Assembly: GCA_963663975.2 (NCBI GenBank)
Contig: CAXXRA010000015.1
Location: 868,001 to 932,000, forward strand
Direction of reading: 5' to 3'
DNA from: JANQRX01 sp963663975
GTDB lineage: Bacteria > Pseudomonadota > Alphaproteobacteria > Rhizobiales > Kaistiaceae
Length of the DNA: 64,000 nucleotides
Position numbers and translations under genes: made by a program. The first letter of the stretch is position 1. Each line of letters opens with the position of its first letter. This document shows positions 9,094 through 18,130 of this stretch, one piece after another. A model generated the notes under the pieces. The model saw only the letters and a program-made list of their open reading frames with translations, was not told the origin of the DNA and did no database searches.

Positions 9094-9122
9094 TAAAGAA
9101 CGACAAAAAATCGCTGTGTCAA
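9094..9122 (-). promoter_or_regulatory. Candidate sigma-70 promoter of the FAH-TRAP-dioxygenase operon
   Basis: On the minus strand a perfect TTGACA box (9122-9117) is followed after 17 bases by TCTTTA, a weak -10. It ends about 35 bases before the FAH ATG. The -35 is good and the -10 poor, as in activated or tightly controlled promoters. Only position and the -35 match support it. Confidence 0.35.
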
Positions 9123-9123
9123 G

Positions 9124-9137
9124 AAATATCGATATTT
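9124..9137. promoter_or_regulatory. 14-bp perfect palindrome, candidate GntR operator
   Basis: AAATATCGATATTT is its own reverse complement and lies directly upstream of the TTGACA box. AT-rich palindromes of this size are common FCD-GntR sites, and the regulator gene is the last of this operon. The remaining gene-free stretch from 9138 to 9398 shows no recognisable gene, RNA or repeat. Confidence 0.4.
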
Positions 9138-9398
9138 TGGTAATGAGATGTTTTTGTAGATTTATTCCGGGAGGGAATACCAATGCCGGGCTGGGGCGCG
9201 TTCAGGAAAGTCGGCGCACTCGCGTGGGGTGCTTCCCAGACCACGCCGTTGCGCGACAGCTGGAACGCCGCAGCACGCCAAACCCCCGGCGAACGACGTA
9301 TCACGTCACCTTTGGCAGCCGATGGGAGTCTGACCCCGACCTGGCCGCCAGGCGGAAACTCGAAAGGCTGTCGAAAGGGCTCCCGGCGACCCGCCGGG

Positions 9399-10196
9399 TC
9401 AGGCTTGCTCTCCCGCGGTCTCGGCCTCTGGCTGCGCCTTTTTCACGGCCGCCTCGGAGAACAGGCCGGGCTTTTTATTGAACCTGCCATTTTCCCGGTA
9501 ATACGCATCGACTTTTTGATGGCGGATGGCCATCCCCGGCGCAGCCTTGAAAAAATCGAACAGGGCCATGAAACCACCGGTCCACATGGTACGGATGGTG
9601 GTGTACAGGCTGCGTGCCGCCTTCAGTTTCTTGACGTCGGCATTTTCATAGGTGTGGAACTTGTCGCGCTCGGTCAGGGCTGTCCTCAACCCCTCGGCCG
9701 TCGCCCAATTGCTGCGATAATGAACGGTCCCGTCGGGCCGAATGACGTAAAGAATATTCGGCATCATGCCGTAGGTGCGGTGAAAATCACCCTCGTGGGT
9801 ATCGACCAGAACCCTGCGATGCTCGCGATAGCGCGGCTTCAGCAGCCCTGCCGCTTTCTTCTTTTCTTCATAGCTCCGGTGTTGGTGCAGGCGTTCGCCA
9901 GGATGAGCCTCGCGGACATAGACTAGAAAGAAAACCACGTCGGGAAAATCGTCCTGGATGGATTTCATGTCGGGGATGTTCTTGGTGTACATCGAACAGG
10001 TCGCCGAACCGGTTTCGATCACCACCCATTGACCGGCATAATCGGAAATCTTGACCGGTTCACCGGTCTCCATATCCTCCAGCGTGGCATCGAGGAATTG
10101 CTCACCGGCGGAGGGGCCGGCAAAGACGTCCCAATCGTACAATTTCACGCCAAAACGCTTGTTGTTGTACGGCGGTTTGGGTGGCTGCGGGGTCAT
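9399..10196 (-). CDS. Deiodinase-like thioredoxin-fold protein
   Basis: Protein of 265 residues with a redoxin domain. VVIETGSATCSMYT (Cys67) and FFLVYVREAHPGE match the iodothyronine-deiodinase family pattern, in which vertebrates have selenocysteine at the Cys67 position. Bacterial members are thiol oxidoreductases of mostly unknown substrate. The ATG at 10196 is chosen over an in-frame start 54 bases upstream because AAGGAGAGG lies just before it. The last 80 residues are basic and helical with no clear domain. It stands alone; the AraC gene upstream ends 115 bases away. Confidence 0.75.
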   Translation of the reverse strand: MTPQPPKPPYNNKRFGVKLYDWDVFAGPSAGEQFLDATLEDMETGEPVKISDYAGQWVVIETGSATCSMYTKNIPDMKSIQDDFPDVVFFLVYVREAHPGERLHQHRSYEEKKKAAGLLKPRYREHRRVLVDTHEGDFHRTYGMMPNILYVIRPDGTVHYRSNWATAEGLRTALTERDKFHTYENADVKKLKAARSLYTTIRTMWTGGFMALFDFFKAAPGMAIRHQKVDAYYRENGRFNKKPGLFSEAAVKKAQPEAETAGEQA

Positions 10197-10310
10197 CGCC
10201 CTCTCCTTGAATGTCAGCAGCAATATGGGGCCCGGGCCAGCCGATACCATAGTTTGAGCGCCGTCTTGTCTGGCCGAAAAGTTTGGGCCGCCGATCGCAG
10301 CCGAATGAGA

Positions 10311-11396
10311 TCACAGCTTCCGTAGATGCGAGCGAGCGACCTCTGGCGTCTGGCCGGTGCGCGCGTGAAAAGCGCGGATGAACGAATTCGGGTCGTTGTA
10401 ACCGAGCAGGAACGAAATCTCGGCGCTGGAACAGTGTGAGTTGGAGAGGTAGTTGCGGGCCAGGTCGTCGCGCAGGTCATTGAGCACCCTCTGAAAACTC
10501 GCTCCTTCTTCGCTGAGGCGCCGCTGTAATGTCCGCGTGCTGACGCCAAGCCGCCGCGCCACGTCGGCCATGCCGTAGCGCCCGCTGGCTAAAATCTCCA
10601 TGAGACATACCCGCACCCGCTCACCGAAGCTGGACTCGGTCTTCAGGTCTGCCAGGAGCATTCGCAGTTCCGGCTCGAAGAATGACCACATATTGGCGTT
10701 GGCCGTCAGAAAGGGCTTAGCCGCGTCATCCGCGGAGAAGGTCACCCGGTTCTCATCGCCGCGGTGGATCGACGCGCCCAGAAATTTCTCGAGCCTGATC
10801 TTGTCCAACGGGTCGGCGCTCATCACCACCGACGTCGGGACGATCTGCTCGCGCAGGGCGAGACGTGCAATCTGAACCAGAAACAGGAGTTCCGTGATCA
10901 GAAACGCGCTCGGCGGCTGCCTGTTCTCCAGCAGTCCGCCAAGTGCAACGGCCGTTTGGCGGGCGCTTTTTGTAATGTCCAGGCGCAAAGGCCCGATGAG
11001 CGGTTTGTACTGCGAAAGCCGTTGCAGGGCCTTGTTCAGACCCGCGCTGCAAAACCAGGCGAAGATCGGTGGACTGAAGGCTTCAACCGATATGGCCTCC
11101 ACGACGCGCAACGGAATAGCGGATTCGCCGAGCAGACCGGCAAGTGCGTCCCAGAATCGGAAATACTCATCTGCCGATAGGCTGGGTGACGGTCGGCTGA
11201 AAAGATCCAGCGCCAGGCGCGCCCGCCGAAGCACGTCCTGCGGAGAAACTCGCAGGTCGTTGAGCAGTACCTGCCAGCCTCTGTCGACGGCAAACCGGCC
11301 GCGGGCCGGGTCTGCGTCTCTGGCGGTGATGGGTCGATGGTGCTGACCGGTCATGTTCGTCACCTTGGTGGCCACCGACCCTCGGCGGTCGAGCAT
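10311..11396 (-). CDS. AraC family transcriptional regulator
   Basis: Up to 361 residues: an N-terminal all-helical ligand domain of the OruR/arabinose-binding-like type (about 40-230) and a C-terminal double helix-turn-helix (about 265-355) with MADVARRLGVSTRTLQRRL, ISFLLGYNDPNSFIRAF and the closing TPEVARSHLR. An internal ATG at 11354 (MTGQHH) has a better AAGGTG site and may be the true start. It is 21 bases downstream of the SDR gene on the same strand, so the SDR is a likely partner or target. Confidence 0.85.
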   Translation of the reverse strand: MLDRRGSVATKVTNMTGQHHRPITARDADPARGRFAVDRGWQVLLNDLRVSPQDVLRRARLALDLFSRPSPSLSADEYFRFWDALAGLLGESAIPLRVVEAISVEAFSPPIFAWFCSAGLNKALQRLSQYKPLIGPLRLDITKSARQTAVALGGLLENRQPPSAFLITELLFLVQIARLALREQIVPTSVVMSADPLDKIRLEKFLGASIHRGDENRVTFSADDAAKPFLTANANMWSFFEPELRMLLADLKTESSFGERVRVCLMEILASGRYGMADVARRLGVSTRTLQRRLSEEGASFQRVLNDLRDDLARNYLSNSHCSSAEISFLLGYNDPNSFIRAFHARTGQTPEVARSHLRKL

Positions 11397-11417
11397 CCGA
11401 GGGTCCGTGGATCGCGG

Positions 11418-12233
11418 CTATAGCCCGAACTGCTCTTTCATCGTGCCGATGAACGTGGCGTCGTCCTGCTGCTTCCGGCTAGCGATGATGACCTCGGCAT
11501 CCTCGCCCGCCGTGTAGCGCAGCTGATTGGTGCCGTCGGTCACGGCGCCATAGATCACTTCGGCCACGACGATCGGATCAGCCGCAGTGTCCTGCACCGA
11601 GCCGACGGCGGCTACAAGCTTCTGGACGACTTCCTGATACTCGACCATCGACTCATCGTTGTTGAAGGCGAAGGACCGGCCACCGAAATCGGTGTTGATC
11701 ACGCCGGGCTCAATAATCTTCACCTTCACGCCGATCGCTTCCATCTCGAAGCTCAATGCTTCCGACAGGCCTTCGACGGCAAACTTCGAGCCGTGATATA
11801 GCGAGCCGAGCGGAAAGGCCATCTTGCCGCCGATGGACGAGACGTTGACGATTACGCCTTTCCTGTTTGTACGGAAATGCGGCAGCACGGCTTTGGTGGT
11901 TTCCAGCAGGCCGATCACGTTGGTGTCGAACTGGCGGCGGACCTTTTCCATCGGGGTTGCTTCCAGCGGGCCATAAGCGCCGTAGCCTGCGTTGTTCACA
12001 ACAACGTCAATCTTGCCGAACCTTTCGATGCCGGCAGCCACGGCCATTTGGGTCGAGTCGGCGTCGGTCACGTGAAGACGCGTCACCAACACATTGTCCA
12101 GCTTGATCAGCTCTTCTTCCGCCTCAGGCTTACGCATGGTGGCGATGACGTTCCAGCCCTTGTCGTGGAACAGTTTCGCGGTGACTTTGCCGATGCCACT
12201 GGAGGCGCCGGTGATCAGAATGGTCTTGTTCAT
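11418..12233 (-). CDS. SDR family oxidoreductase
   Basis: Classical short-chain dehydrogenase of 271 residues: TGASSGIG at the NADP site, NNAG, the catalytic Ser in VNVSSIGG and Tyr-Lys in LYHGSKF. The lack of an acidic residue after strand 2 (ATMRKP) favours NADPH. The ATG at 12233 is chosen because residues upstream in the same frame look non-coding. It forms a pair with the AraC regulator. The substrate is unknown; this branch often reduces aldehydes or ketones. Confidence 0.88.
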   Translation of the reverse strand: MNKTILITGASSGIGKVTAKLFHDKGWNVIATMRKPEAEEELIKLDNVLVTRLHVTDADSTQMAVAAGIERFGKIDVVVNNAGYGAYGPLEATPMEKVRRQFDTNVIGLLETTKAVLPHFRTNRKGVIVNVSSIGGKMAFPLGSLYHGSKFAVEGLSEALSFEMEAIGVKVKIIEPGVINTDFGGRSFAFNNDESMVEYQEVVQKLVAAVGSVQDTAADPIVVAEVIYGAVTDGTNQLRYTAGEDAEVIIASRKQQDDATFIGTMKEQFGL

Positions 12234-12634
12234 GATTGATCTCTCGCTTGTCTCAGGTGTCTCGCGACCGCCGCCGGATGGGGCAAGTTGCCAGCCATTC
12301 GGCGCGTCTTGCAGCACGACAAATAGGGAGCGTGGACGGTGGACGCACTCGCACAGCGTGCCAACCGACTTGCATGTCGCGCCAGTGTTGGATTGCTCCT
12401 GGCGATGAGATGCTATCGACAGGGCGATGGAACCGGAGATAAGGGCGGAGGCAAGTGAACCATCGCCGTCCGCCGATAACCGGCATCCATCACTATCCCG
12501 CCGCGGGCAACCGCCCAGGCAGGATCGAAAAAGCCTCGCATCCACCAAAGCAGAAACCGGAAGCGCGACGTCACCCGACTAGTTCAAGCGGCGTGGCCTC
12601 AAAATCGGGGCTAAAGCCGACATGTTTCGTCTGA
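12234..12634. other. Gene-free stretch between SDR and VOC genes
   Basis: About 400 bases upstream of the SDR gene. Frames here are short or antisense-like. I see no tRNA, repeat or terminator. It probably holds the promoter of the SDR-AraC pair. Confidence 0.5.
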
Positions 12635-13000
12635 TCAGAGCAGTTGACTGAACTCTAGCAAGTGCCCGTCGGGGTCGCGAAGGAAGCAGCGAATCTCGCC
12701 TCCCCAATCCTGTTTCATGGGCGGGGTGATGAACTGAGCGCCGCGGCTGGTGATGGCGTCGTAGGCGGCCTGGCAGTCCAGGACTCGGAACGTCAGTTCG
12801 GAACTCACGGTGTTGGTGTTGCCTGGTGGCGAGAATGTGATGTCGGGCTTGTCCTCGGTTGGGCCGCCGCCAGCAACCACGAAGAGCAACGTACCTGCCA
12901 GTTCGAGTTGGCAGAAGGACCCCTCGAATTCACGCATGACCCGTGCGCCGATGATGTCCCGGTAGAAGTCGCGAGAGGCTGCGACGTTGGCAACAACCAA
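12635..13000 (-). CDS. VOC (glyoxalase/dioxygenase-fold) protein, start unclear
   Basis: Compact vicinal-oxygen-chelate domain: FYRDIIGARV in the first repeat and AYDAITSRGAQF...FLRDPDGHLLEFSQLL in the second, including the terminal Glu metal ligand. Only a TTG at 13000 is available, and it would cut into the first beta strand. The frame stays open upstream through RLGLLLVVANV to a stop at 13055 without ATG or GTG. The true N-terminus may overlap the truncated ORF at 13035-13139 or be damaged. Molecular role unknown. Confidence 0.6.
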   Translation of the reverse strand: MVVANVAASRDFYRDIIGARVMREFEGSFCQLELAGTLLFVVAGGGPTEDKPDITFSPPGNTNTVSSELTFRVLDCQAAYDAITSRGAQFITPPMKQDWGGEIRCFLRDPDGHLLEFSQLL

Positions 13001-13034
13001 CAGTAGGCCAAGGCGTACATCACTGGTTGGGAAC

Positions 13035-13139
13035 TCACCGATGATCCGAGCCCTTCATTAGGAAAAATTGCGATACGGGGTTTTCACCCAGGCTCTGCGC
13101 GCGGATCTCCTGGATTGCTTGTTCTAACAACTTGGTCAT
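13035..13139 (-). pseudogene. Antitoxin-like N-terminal fragment
   Basis: A 34-residue frame beginning MTKLLEQAIQEIR resembles the first helix of a common type II antitoxin group (MTKLLE-A--E---L) whose members are about 70-80 residues. The rest, including the usual acidic middle, is missing and no toxin gene follows; the VOC gene does. Probably a remnant left by a deletion that fused antitoxin and VOC 5' ends. Weak call based on one motif. Confidence 0.3.
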
Positions 13140-13423
13140 GGGCCAATCATACCACGCATACCGGGATCCCGCATTGACGGCACTGGCTGCGCCAGGCGGC
13201 GGCGTCAACCCAAAGTGCGCACCCTTACCTCACTATCTCCAAGCGGCACGGTCAGCAAATCGGCGTCGTGCGCGACAATCGTTTCGAAGTCCGTGAAGAG
13301 GCACCGCAACGGCCCTTACCGTGAGCGGCCGGCCAGGCGATTACGATAGGCGCGCCTATCATCTTGGCCGCGCACCGGGGCGGCCTGACCTCGGGAGGCC
13401 GACCATGCGGCGCTCAATTGAAC

Positions 13424-13663
13424 TCAGCGCCAGAACGGGTTGGCCGCTTCGCGCGCGGCCTCGGCCCGCGAGATGCCGACATCGCGCAACAAATGGTCGT
13501 CGAGTCTGGCCAGGGCGCGGCGGGTGCGGCGGCGCTCGATCCACCGTTCCGCCAGCCGCAGCCAGGCGCGGATCGGCAGCCGAGCCAGGTGCATGCGTGG
13601 TTCGAACCTCGCCCAGCCGGTTTGGCCGAAGACGTCGTAGGTCGCTTGTTGTTTCGTGATCAT
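13424..13663 (-). CDS. DUF1127 (YjiS-like) small basic protein
   Basis: Protein of 79 residues, strongly basic, with the C-terminal DUF1127 signature RRTRRALARLDDHLLRDVGI followed by S-R-x-E-A. Alphaproteobacterial members have been linked to phosphate, RNA and stress physiology; the role here is not known. AAGGAG lies 8 bases before ATG 13663. It is divergent from the LysR gene, sharing about 110 bases of upstream DNA. Confidence 0.85.
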   Translation of the reverse strand: MITKQQATYDVFGQTGWARFEPRMHLARLPIRAWLRLAERWIERRRTRRALARLDDHLLRDVGISRAEAAREAANPFWR

Positions 13664-13772
13664 TTCTCAGGCTCCTTTGTCCTGGACGACCTCGTAAGTC
13701 ATGCAACCTCTTGCTTGCAAAGCATCCTTTCTCTAGCTTGCCTTAGATTTTCTCAGCCTATTGGATCCTGAG

Positions 13773-14698
13773 ATGGCCCGCCGGCTACCATCGCTGAACG
13801 CCCTCAGGGCCTTTGAAGCCGCCGCCCGCAATGAAAGCTTTGCCCGAGCGGCCGAGGAGCTGTTCGTGACGCCGGGCGCGGTCAGCCACCAGGTCAAGGC
13901 GCTGGAGCAAGAGTTCGGCCTCAAATTGTTCAACCGCCTGCCGCAACGACTGGTCATCACCGCGGCGGGACGCGACTATCTCGTTATCGTGCGCGATGCG
14001 CTTGATCGCATCGCCGTCGGCACCGAGCAGCTGCTGCAACGGCAGTCCGCCGGCGTTCTGACCGTCAGCACCTCGCCCAATTTCGCCGCCAAATGGCTGG
14101 TCCACCGTCTCGGCCGGTTTGCCGAGGCCCACCCGACCATCGACCTGCGGCTCGGCGCGGTCCTTCACCACATCGACTTCGCCCGCGAGGATGTCGACGT
14201 CGCCATCCGCCACGGCGACGGCCATTGGCCGGGGCTCGACGTCACTCGATTGTGTGAGGAAGAACTTTCCCCGGTGTGTAGCCCGGCGTTGATGCGTGGC
14301 CGGCGCGCGCTCCGCACCCCGGCTGATCTCGCTCGTCACACCCTCCTGCACCTCAACGATCGTCAGGATTGGTCGAAATGGCTCGATGCCGCCGGCGTCG
14401 ACGACGCCGACCTGTCGCGCGGGCCCGTGCTCGACCAGGCGAGCATGATCATCGATGCCGCAATCGACGGTCAGGGCGTGGCGCTGGCGCGAACCGGGCT
14501 GGCGGCCTGGGACCTCATCGGTGGCCGACTGGTGCGTCCCTTCACCCTGGCGCTGTCGGTCTCCTACGCGTACTGGATCGTCTGCCCGGCCGCCACCGCC
14601 AAACTGCCCAAGATCGTGACCTTTCGCCAATGGCTGCTGGACGAGGCGGCCGAGGAGACCGCCGTTTGGCGAAGATCGCGCCGCCGGCCTCGCGCTGA
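13773..14698 (+). CDS. LysR family regulator (GcvA-like), reading into the next gene
   Basis: About 305 residues: an N-terminal winged helix (LNALRAFEAAARNESFARAA, then EELFVTPGAVSHQVKALE) and a PBP-type effector domain to about residue 295. The ATG at 13773 is preferred to the TTG at 13761. As written the frame has no stop and runs on to 16004 through 40 residues that look like translated intergenic DNA. One extra base in the TTT at 14664-14666 would give a normal LysR ending (LAKIAPPASR, stop at 14698). It probably controls the downstream DUF1479 gene or the divergent DUF1127 gene. Confidence 0.75.
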
Positions 14699-14780
14699 AC
14701 GTTTGGCGTGGGCGGTTGACCCGGCGGGGTACGGGGCCGGTAATGGCAACCGCCGCGAGCAGACGAGAGGGAAGCCCGAC

Positions 14781-16004
14781 ATGGACGGTGAAATCCGCGA
14801 CCAGATCATCGAGGCCAAGCGCCGGCTCGAAGCCGGATCGACCGTCCTGAAGGCCGCCTTCGGCCGGGTCGAGGACCACATCAAGCGCGAGGTCGAAACC
14901 ATCCGCGCCGCCGGCAGCGCCGCGGTGCCGGAGGTGACCTTCGCGGCCGTTCGGGAGGGAGGCGTCCCGGCAGCGGAGCGCGACCTCATCCGCAAGCGCG
15001 GCTGTTGCATCGTTCGCGGCGTGTACGACCAGTCTCAGGCGGCCGACTGGAACGCCGAGCTGGGTGCCTATCTCGACCGCAATGACTACCTCGACAAGGC
15101 GGCGGAGAAGAAGGGGCTCGACAAATATTTCAGCCAGCTCGACGACGGCCAGCCGCAGATCTTCGGCATCTACTGGTCGCGGCCCCAGATCGAGGCCCGT
15201 CAGGGCGAACCGCTGGCGCTGACCAAGCGGTTTCTCAACCGGCTGTGGGACATTGCCGCGCCGCACGGGCCGGAATTCGATCCCGACAATGATTACGCCT
15301 ACGCCGACCGCGTCCGGCGGCGGCGACCGGGCGACGACACGCTCGGTCTCTCGCCGCACATGGATTCGGGTTCCTATGAACGCTGGACGGACGCCGCCTT
15401 CCAGAAGATCTACGCGCCGATCTTTGCCGGCAATTGGGAGGATTACGATCCCTGGAAGGCGGCCCATCGCACCCAGACCAAGGAATATCCCTCGCCGGCG
15501 GTGTGTTCGATGTTCCGCACCTTTCAGGGCTGGACCGCACTGACGGCCCAGGGTCCCGATGACGGCACGCTCCGTCTGGTGCCGACGTCAGGCGGCATGG
15601 CCTACGTGCTTCTGCGGGCGCTGCAGGGCGACATTGCCGACGATGATCTGTGCGGCGCCGAGCCCGGCCGGTCGCTTGGTGTGACCCCGCAATGGCATCC
15701 CGTGCTGGTGGAGGGCCTGGTGTCGATCCCTCAGATGCAGCCCGGCGATACCGTGTGGTGGCATCCCGATACCGTCCACACGGTCGGTAATCAGCACAAC
15801 GGAACCGACTTCGCCAACGTGATCTACATCGGCGCTTCGCCACGCTGCCAGAAGAACCGTGCCTACGCCGAGAAGCAGGCCAAGGCGTTTCTTGACGGCC
15901 GCAGCGCGCCGGATTTCGCCGCCGAAGATTACGAGGTGGATTTCACCGGTCGTGCCACGGTCGACGATCTGACCGCGCTGGGACGCGACCAGATGGCGCT
16001 GTAA
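14781..16004 (+). CDS. DUF1479 protein (YbiU-like, putative Fe(II)/2-oxoglutarate oxygenase)
   Basis: Protein of 407 residues, the usual DUF1479 length, starting at ATG 14781 behind GAGAGGGAAG. The cupin-like core has HMDSGSYERW (HxD) and, further on, WWHPDTVHTVGNQHN, consistent with a 2-His-1-carboxylate iron site. That would make it an Fe(II)-dependent oxygenase, which is inferred from the motifs. The frame is joined to the LysR gene in the given sequence; the clear internal start and ribosome-binding site argue for a separate gene. Confidence 0.8.
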   Translation: MDGEIRDQIIEAKRRLEAGSTVLKAAFGRVEDHIKREVETIRAAGSAAVPEVTFAAVREGGVPAAERDLIRKRGCCIVRGVYDQSQAADWNAELGAYLDRNDYLDKAAEKKGLDKYFSQLDDGQPQIFGIYWSRPQIEARQGEPLALTKRFLNRLWDIAAPHGPEFDPDNDYAYADRVRRRRPGDDTLGLSPHMDSGSYERWTDAAFQKIYAPIFAGNWEDYDPWKAAHRTQTKEYPSPAVCSMFRTFQGWTALTAQGPDDGTLRLVPTSGGMAYVLLRALQGDIADDDLCGAEPGRSLGVTPQWHPVLVEGLVSIPQMQPGDTVWWHPDTVHTVGNQHNGTDFANVIYIGASPRCQKNRAYAEKQAKAFLDGRSAPDFAAEDYEVDFTGRATVDDLTALGRDQMAL

Positions 16005-16029
16005 CGGCGACGAATTTTTCTCGCAGCGC

Positions 16030-17061
16030 CTAACCCGACACCCGCACCTGGCGGAATGAAACCAGGCAGCGCCGGGTTTCGTCCCATAGGACAAGGCGGA
16101 CGCAGCCGAAGCTTTCAAGCAGCGTCAGTCGGCCGACATCGCGAAGGCGGGGATTTTCGCTGAGCACGCGCGGCAGCCGGTAGAACGGAATCTGACTGCA
16201 AAGATGGTGCACGTGATGCACGCCGATGTTGCCGGTGAACCAGCGCAGAATCGCCGGCAGATCATAGTGGGAACTTCCGTGTAGCGCCGCCTGGTGCCAG
16301 TCCCACGCGCCGTCCCGGTCCCAACTGGTATGCTCGAACTGATGCTGGACGAAGAACAGCCATACGCCGGCCGAGGCCGCCATCAGGGTGATCGGGACGT
16401 GCACCATGAGAAATGCCTCGACGCCGACCAGCCGAATGATTGCGGCGGCGGCCAGTGCGATCGCCAGATTCGTGCCCATGGTGCTCAGCCACGATTGCCA
16501 CGTGCTCGACCGTCCCAACGGCAGCCGGTGTTGCACATAGAACAAATAGGCCGGACCGAGGGCGAACAGGACCAGGGGATGCCGGAAAAGGCGATATCTC
16601 AACCGACCCCATCTTGACCGCGCGCAGTATTCCTCGACCGTCAGAGTGTGGACGTCGCCATGACCGCGGCGCTCCAGACGTCCCGACGTCGCGTGATGAA
16701 TGGCATGGTCGTGTTTCCAGTGCTGATAGGGCGTCAGCGTCAGCGTACCCAGGATACGGCCGGTCCAGTCATTCGCACGCCGGCCACGAAACAGGGAGCC
16801 GTGGCCGCAGTCGTGCTGAAGAATAAAAACACGAACCAGGAATCCCGCCGTGGGTATGGCGAGCAGCAGCACAATCCAGTAGCTGACGTCGAGCGCCGCC
16901 CACATCAGCAGCCACAACGCCGCAAGCGGCATGACGGTGATGGCAATTTCCACCACCCCACGAACATTGCTGGGTTGCCGGTAGTCAGCCAGAATCCGGG
17001 TCAGATCGCGTACATCGGCGAGGCCGGCGGCAGCCGGTGTGAGCTGTCGTTCGTCGCTCAA
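16030..17061 (-). CDS. Fatty acid desaturase
   Basis: Membrane di-iron desaturase of 343 residues with all three histidine boxes: HDCGH (about 105), HAIHH (about 141) and HHVHH (about 288), plus four or more hydrophobic segments. It introduces a double bond into acyl chains, probably of membrane lipids (DesA type). The only start is a TTG at 17061. It is convergent with the DUF1479 gene (25 bases apart). A cold-shock gene lies upstream on the same strand but is separated by a terminator. Confidence 0.9.
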   Translation of the reverse strand: MSDERQLTPAAAGLADVRDLTRILADYRQPSNVRGVVEIAITVMPLAALWLLMWAALDVSYWIVLLLAIPTAGFLVRVFILQHDCGHGSLFRGRRANDWTGRILGTLTLTPYQHWKHDHAIHHATSGRLERRGHGDVHTLTVEEYCARSRWGRLRYRLFRHPLVLFALGPAYLFYVQHRLPLGRSSTWQSWLSTMGTNLAIALAAAAIIRLVGVEAFLMVHVPITLMAASAGVWLFFVQHQFEHTSWDRDGAWDWHQAALHGSSHYDLPAILRWFTGNIGVHHVHHLCSQIPFYRLPRVLSENPRLRDVGRLTLLESFGCVRLVLWDETRRCLVSFRQVRVSG

Positions 17062-17135
17062 TCAAAAGGGCTTTCTTGGACCGAACCGCACAGAGGACTT
17101 GGCACACTAGCATCACGCGTGACCCAGCGGCACAG

Positions 17136-17167
17136 AAAAAGCCGCCATCCGGTCACGGATAGCGGCT
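17136..17167 (-). terminator. Rho-independent terminator of the cold-shock gene
   Basis: On the minus strand AGCCGCTATCCG pairs with CGGATGGCGGCT around a short loop and is followed by a run of T residues. It sits about 40 bases after the cold-shock stop codon. Confidence 0.8.
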
Positions 17168-17206
17168 TCCATAAGTCTGCGACACGAGTCGCAAAGTGGT
17201 TCGTCT

Positions 17207-17416
17207 TTAGGCAATCTCGATCGTGTCGACCGCGATTTTACCGCTGCGCGGATCATTTCGCGTGTCGAACTTGACCTTCTGGCCCTCATTCAAACCGTGA
17301 ATGCCGGCCCGTTCCAGCGCGGTGGCATGGACGAATACGTCCTTCTCGCCGTCGTCCGGCTGAATGAAGCCATAGCCTCGTTGACCGTTGTAGAATTTCA
17401 CGGTTCCTGTGTTCAT
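17207..17416 (-). CDS. Cold-shock protein (CspA family)
   Basis: Protein of 69 residues forming one OB-fold RNA/DNA-binding domain with RNP1 QRGYGFIQP and RNP2 DVFVHATAL. It acts as a nucleic-acid chaperone. The ATG at 17416 is chosen because AAGGACAG precedes it and residues upstream are not family-like. The gene-free region 17462-17750 upstream fits a promoter and long leader. A second member is encoded at 56118-56327. Confidence 0.92.
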   Translation of the reverse strand: MNTGTVKFYNGQRGYGFIQPDDGEKDVFVHATALERAGIHGLNEGQKVKFDTRNDPRSGKIAVDTIEIA

Positions 17417-17750
17417 TGAACTGTCCTTGTTGGTGAAGTTGAGTACGTCAAAATCGGCCACTGTCTTCAGCGGTCAGATTTTCTGTTCGTCGATTCTGGG
17501 GAAAAACCTGAGAGGTGCGGGCCCGTGGGCGCGTAGCAAACCAGCCAATTCGGCCATATCGATGGGCCTAATTAGTGATTGGGCCGCAAAAAAGCAAGGC
17601 GCGGCGTCAATCCTGTCCGAAATCGTCTTGTCGCGCAGCGTCGCCACCGGGCCGAAAACAATTTTGCGGTGCCTTCGTCAACACCCTTGATGCCGGACGC
17701 CGGAAGGAGGATTTTCGGACCTTCACGAACTCAAACGCTGGATCAAACCC

Positions 17751-18116
17751 TTGGCCAAAACCCATTTCGGAAAGTCTCACGTTCCGTTGTCGCCTGCCGT
17801 GCGTGCCGGTGATTTTGTCTTCATCTCCGGCCAGGTGCCGGTCAAGCCCGACGGGACGATGGTCTCGGCCGGCATCGCCGAGCAGACCGCCCAGGTCTTG
17901 GACAACGTCAAGACAACGCTTGCGCTCGCCGGCTGCGACCTCACCGACGTCGTCAAGACGACGATCTGGATCGAGGATGCGCGCGACTTCGGCGCCATGA
18001 ACGCCGTCTATGGCCGCTATTTTGCTGATCATCCGCCGGCGCGCTCAACGGTCGAACCCCGGTTGATGGTCGACATCAAGATCGAGATCGAAGCGGTCGC
18101 CTACAAGCCGGAATAA
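17751..18116 (+). CDS. RidA family protein
   Basis: Protein of 121 residues with the YjgF/YER057c/UK114 fold: GDFVFISGQVPVKPDG, NVKTTLALAGCDLTDVVK and the C-terminal Arg in the RSTVEPRL position that binds the imine substrate carboxylate. RidA enzymes hydrolyse reactive enamines/imines made by PLP enzymes. The start is a TTG at 17751 with no strong ribosome-binding site; GGAAGGAGG lies about 42 bases upstream, so the true start may be earlier in the open frame. Confidence 0.85.
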   Translation: MAKTHFGKSHVPLSPAVRAGDFVFISGQVPVKPDGTMVSAGIAEQTAQVLDNVKTTLALAGCDLTDVVKTTIWIEDARDFGAMNAVYGRYFADHPPARSTVEPRLMVDIKIEIEAVAYKPE

Positions 18117-18130
18117 ATCGCGGGTTCGGA

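Noticed and set aside
13205..13309. 34-residue minus-strand frame (LFTDFETIVAHDADLLTVPL...)
   Set aside because: Looks protein-like but has only a TTG start, no ribosome-binding site and no family match; could be a gene remnant.
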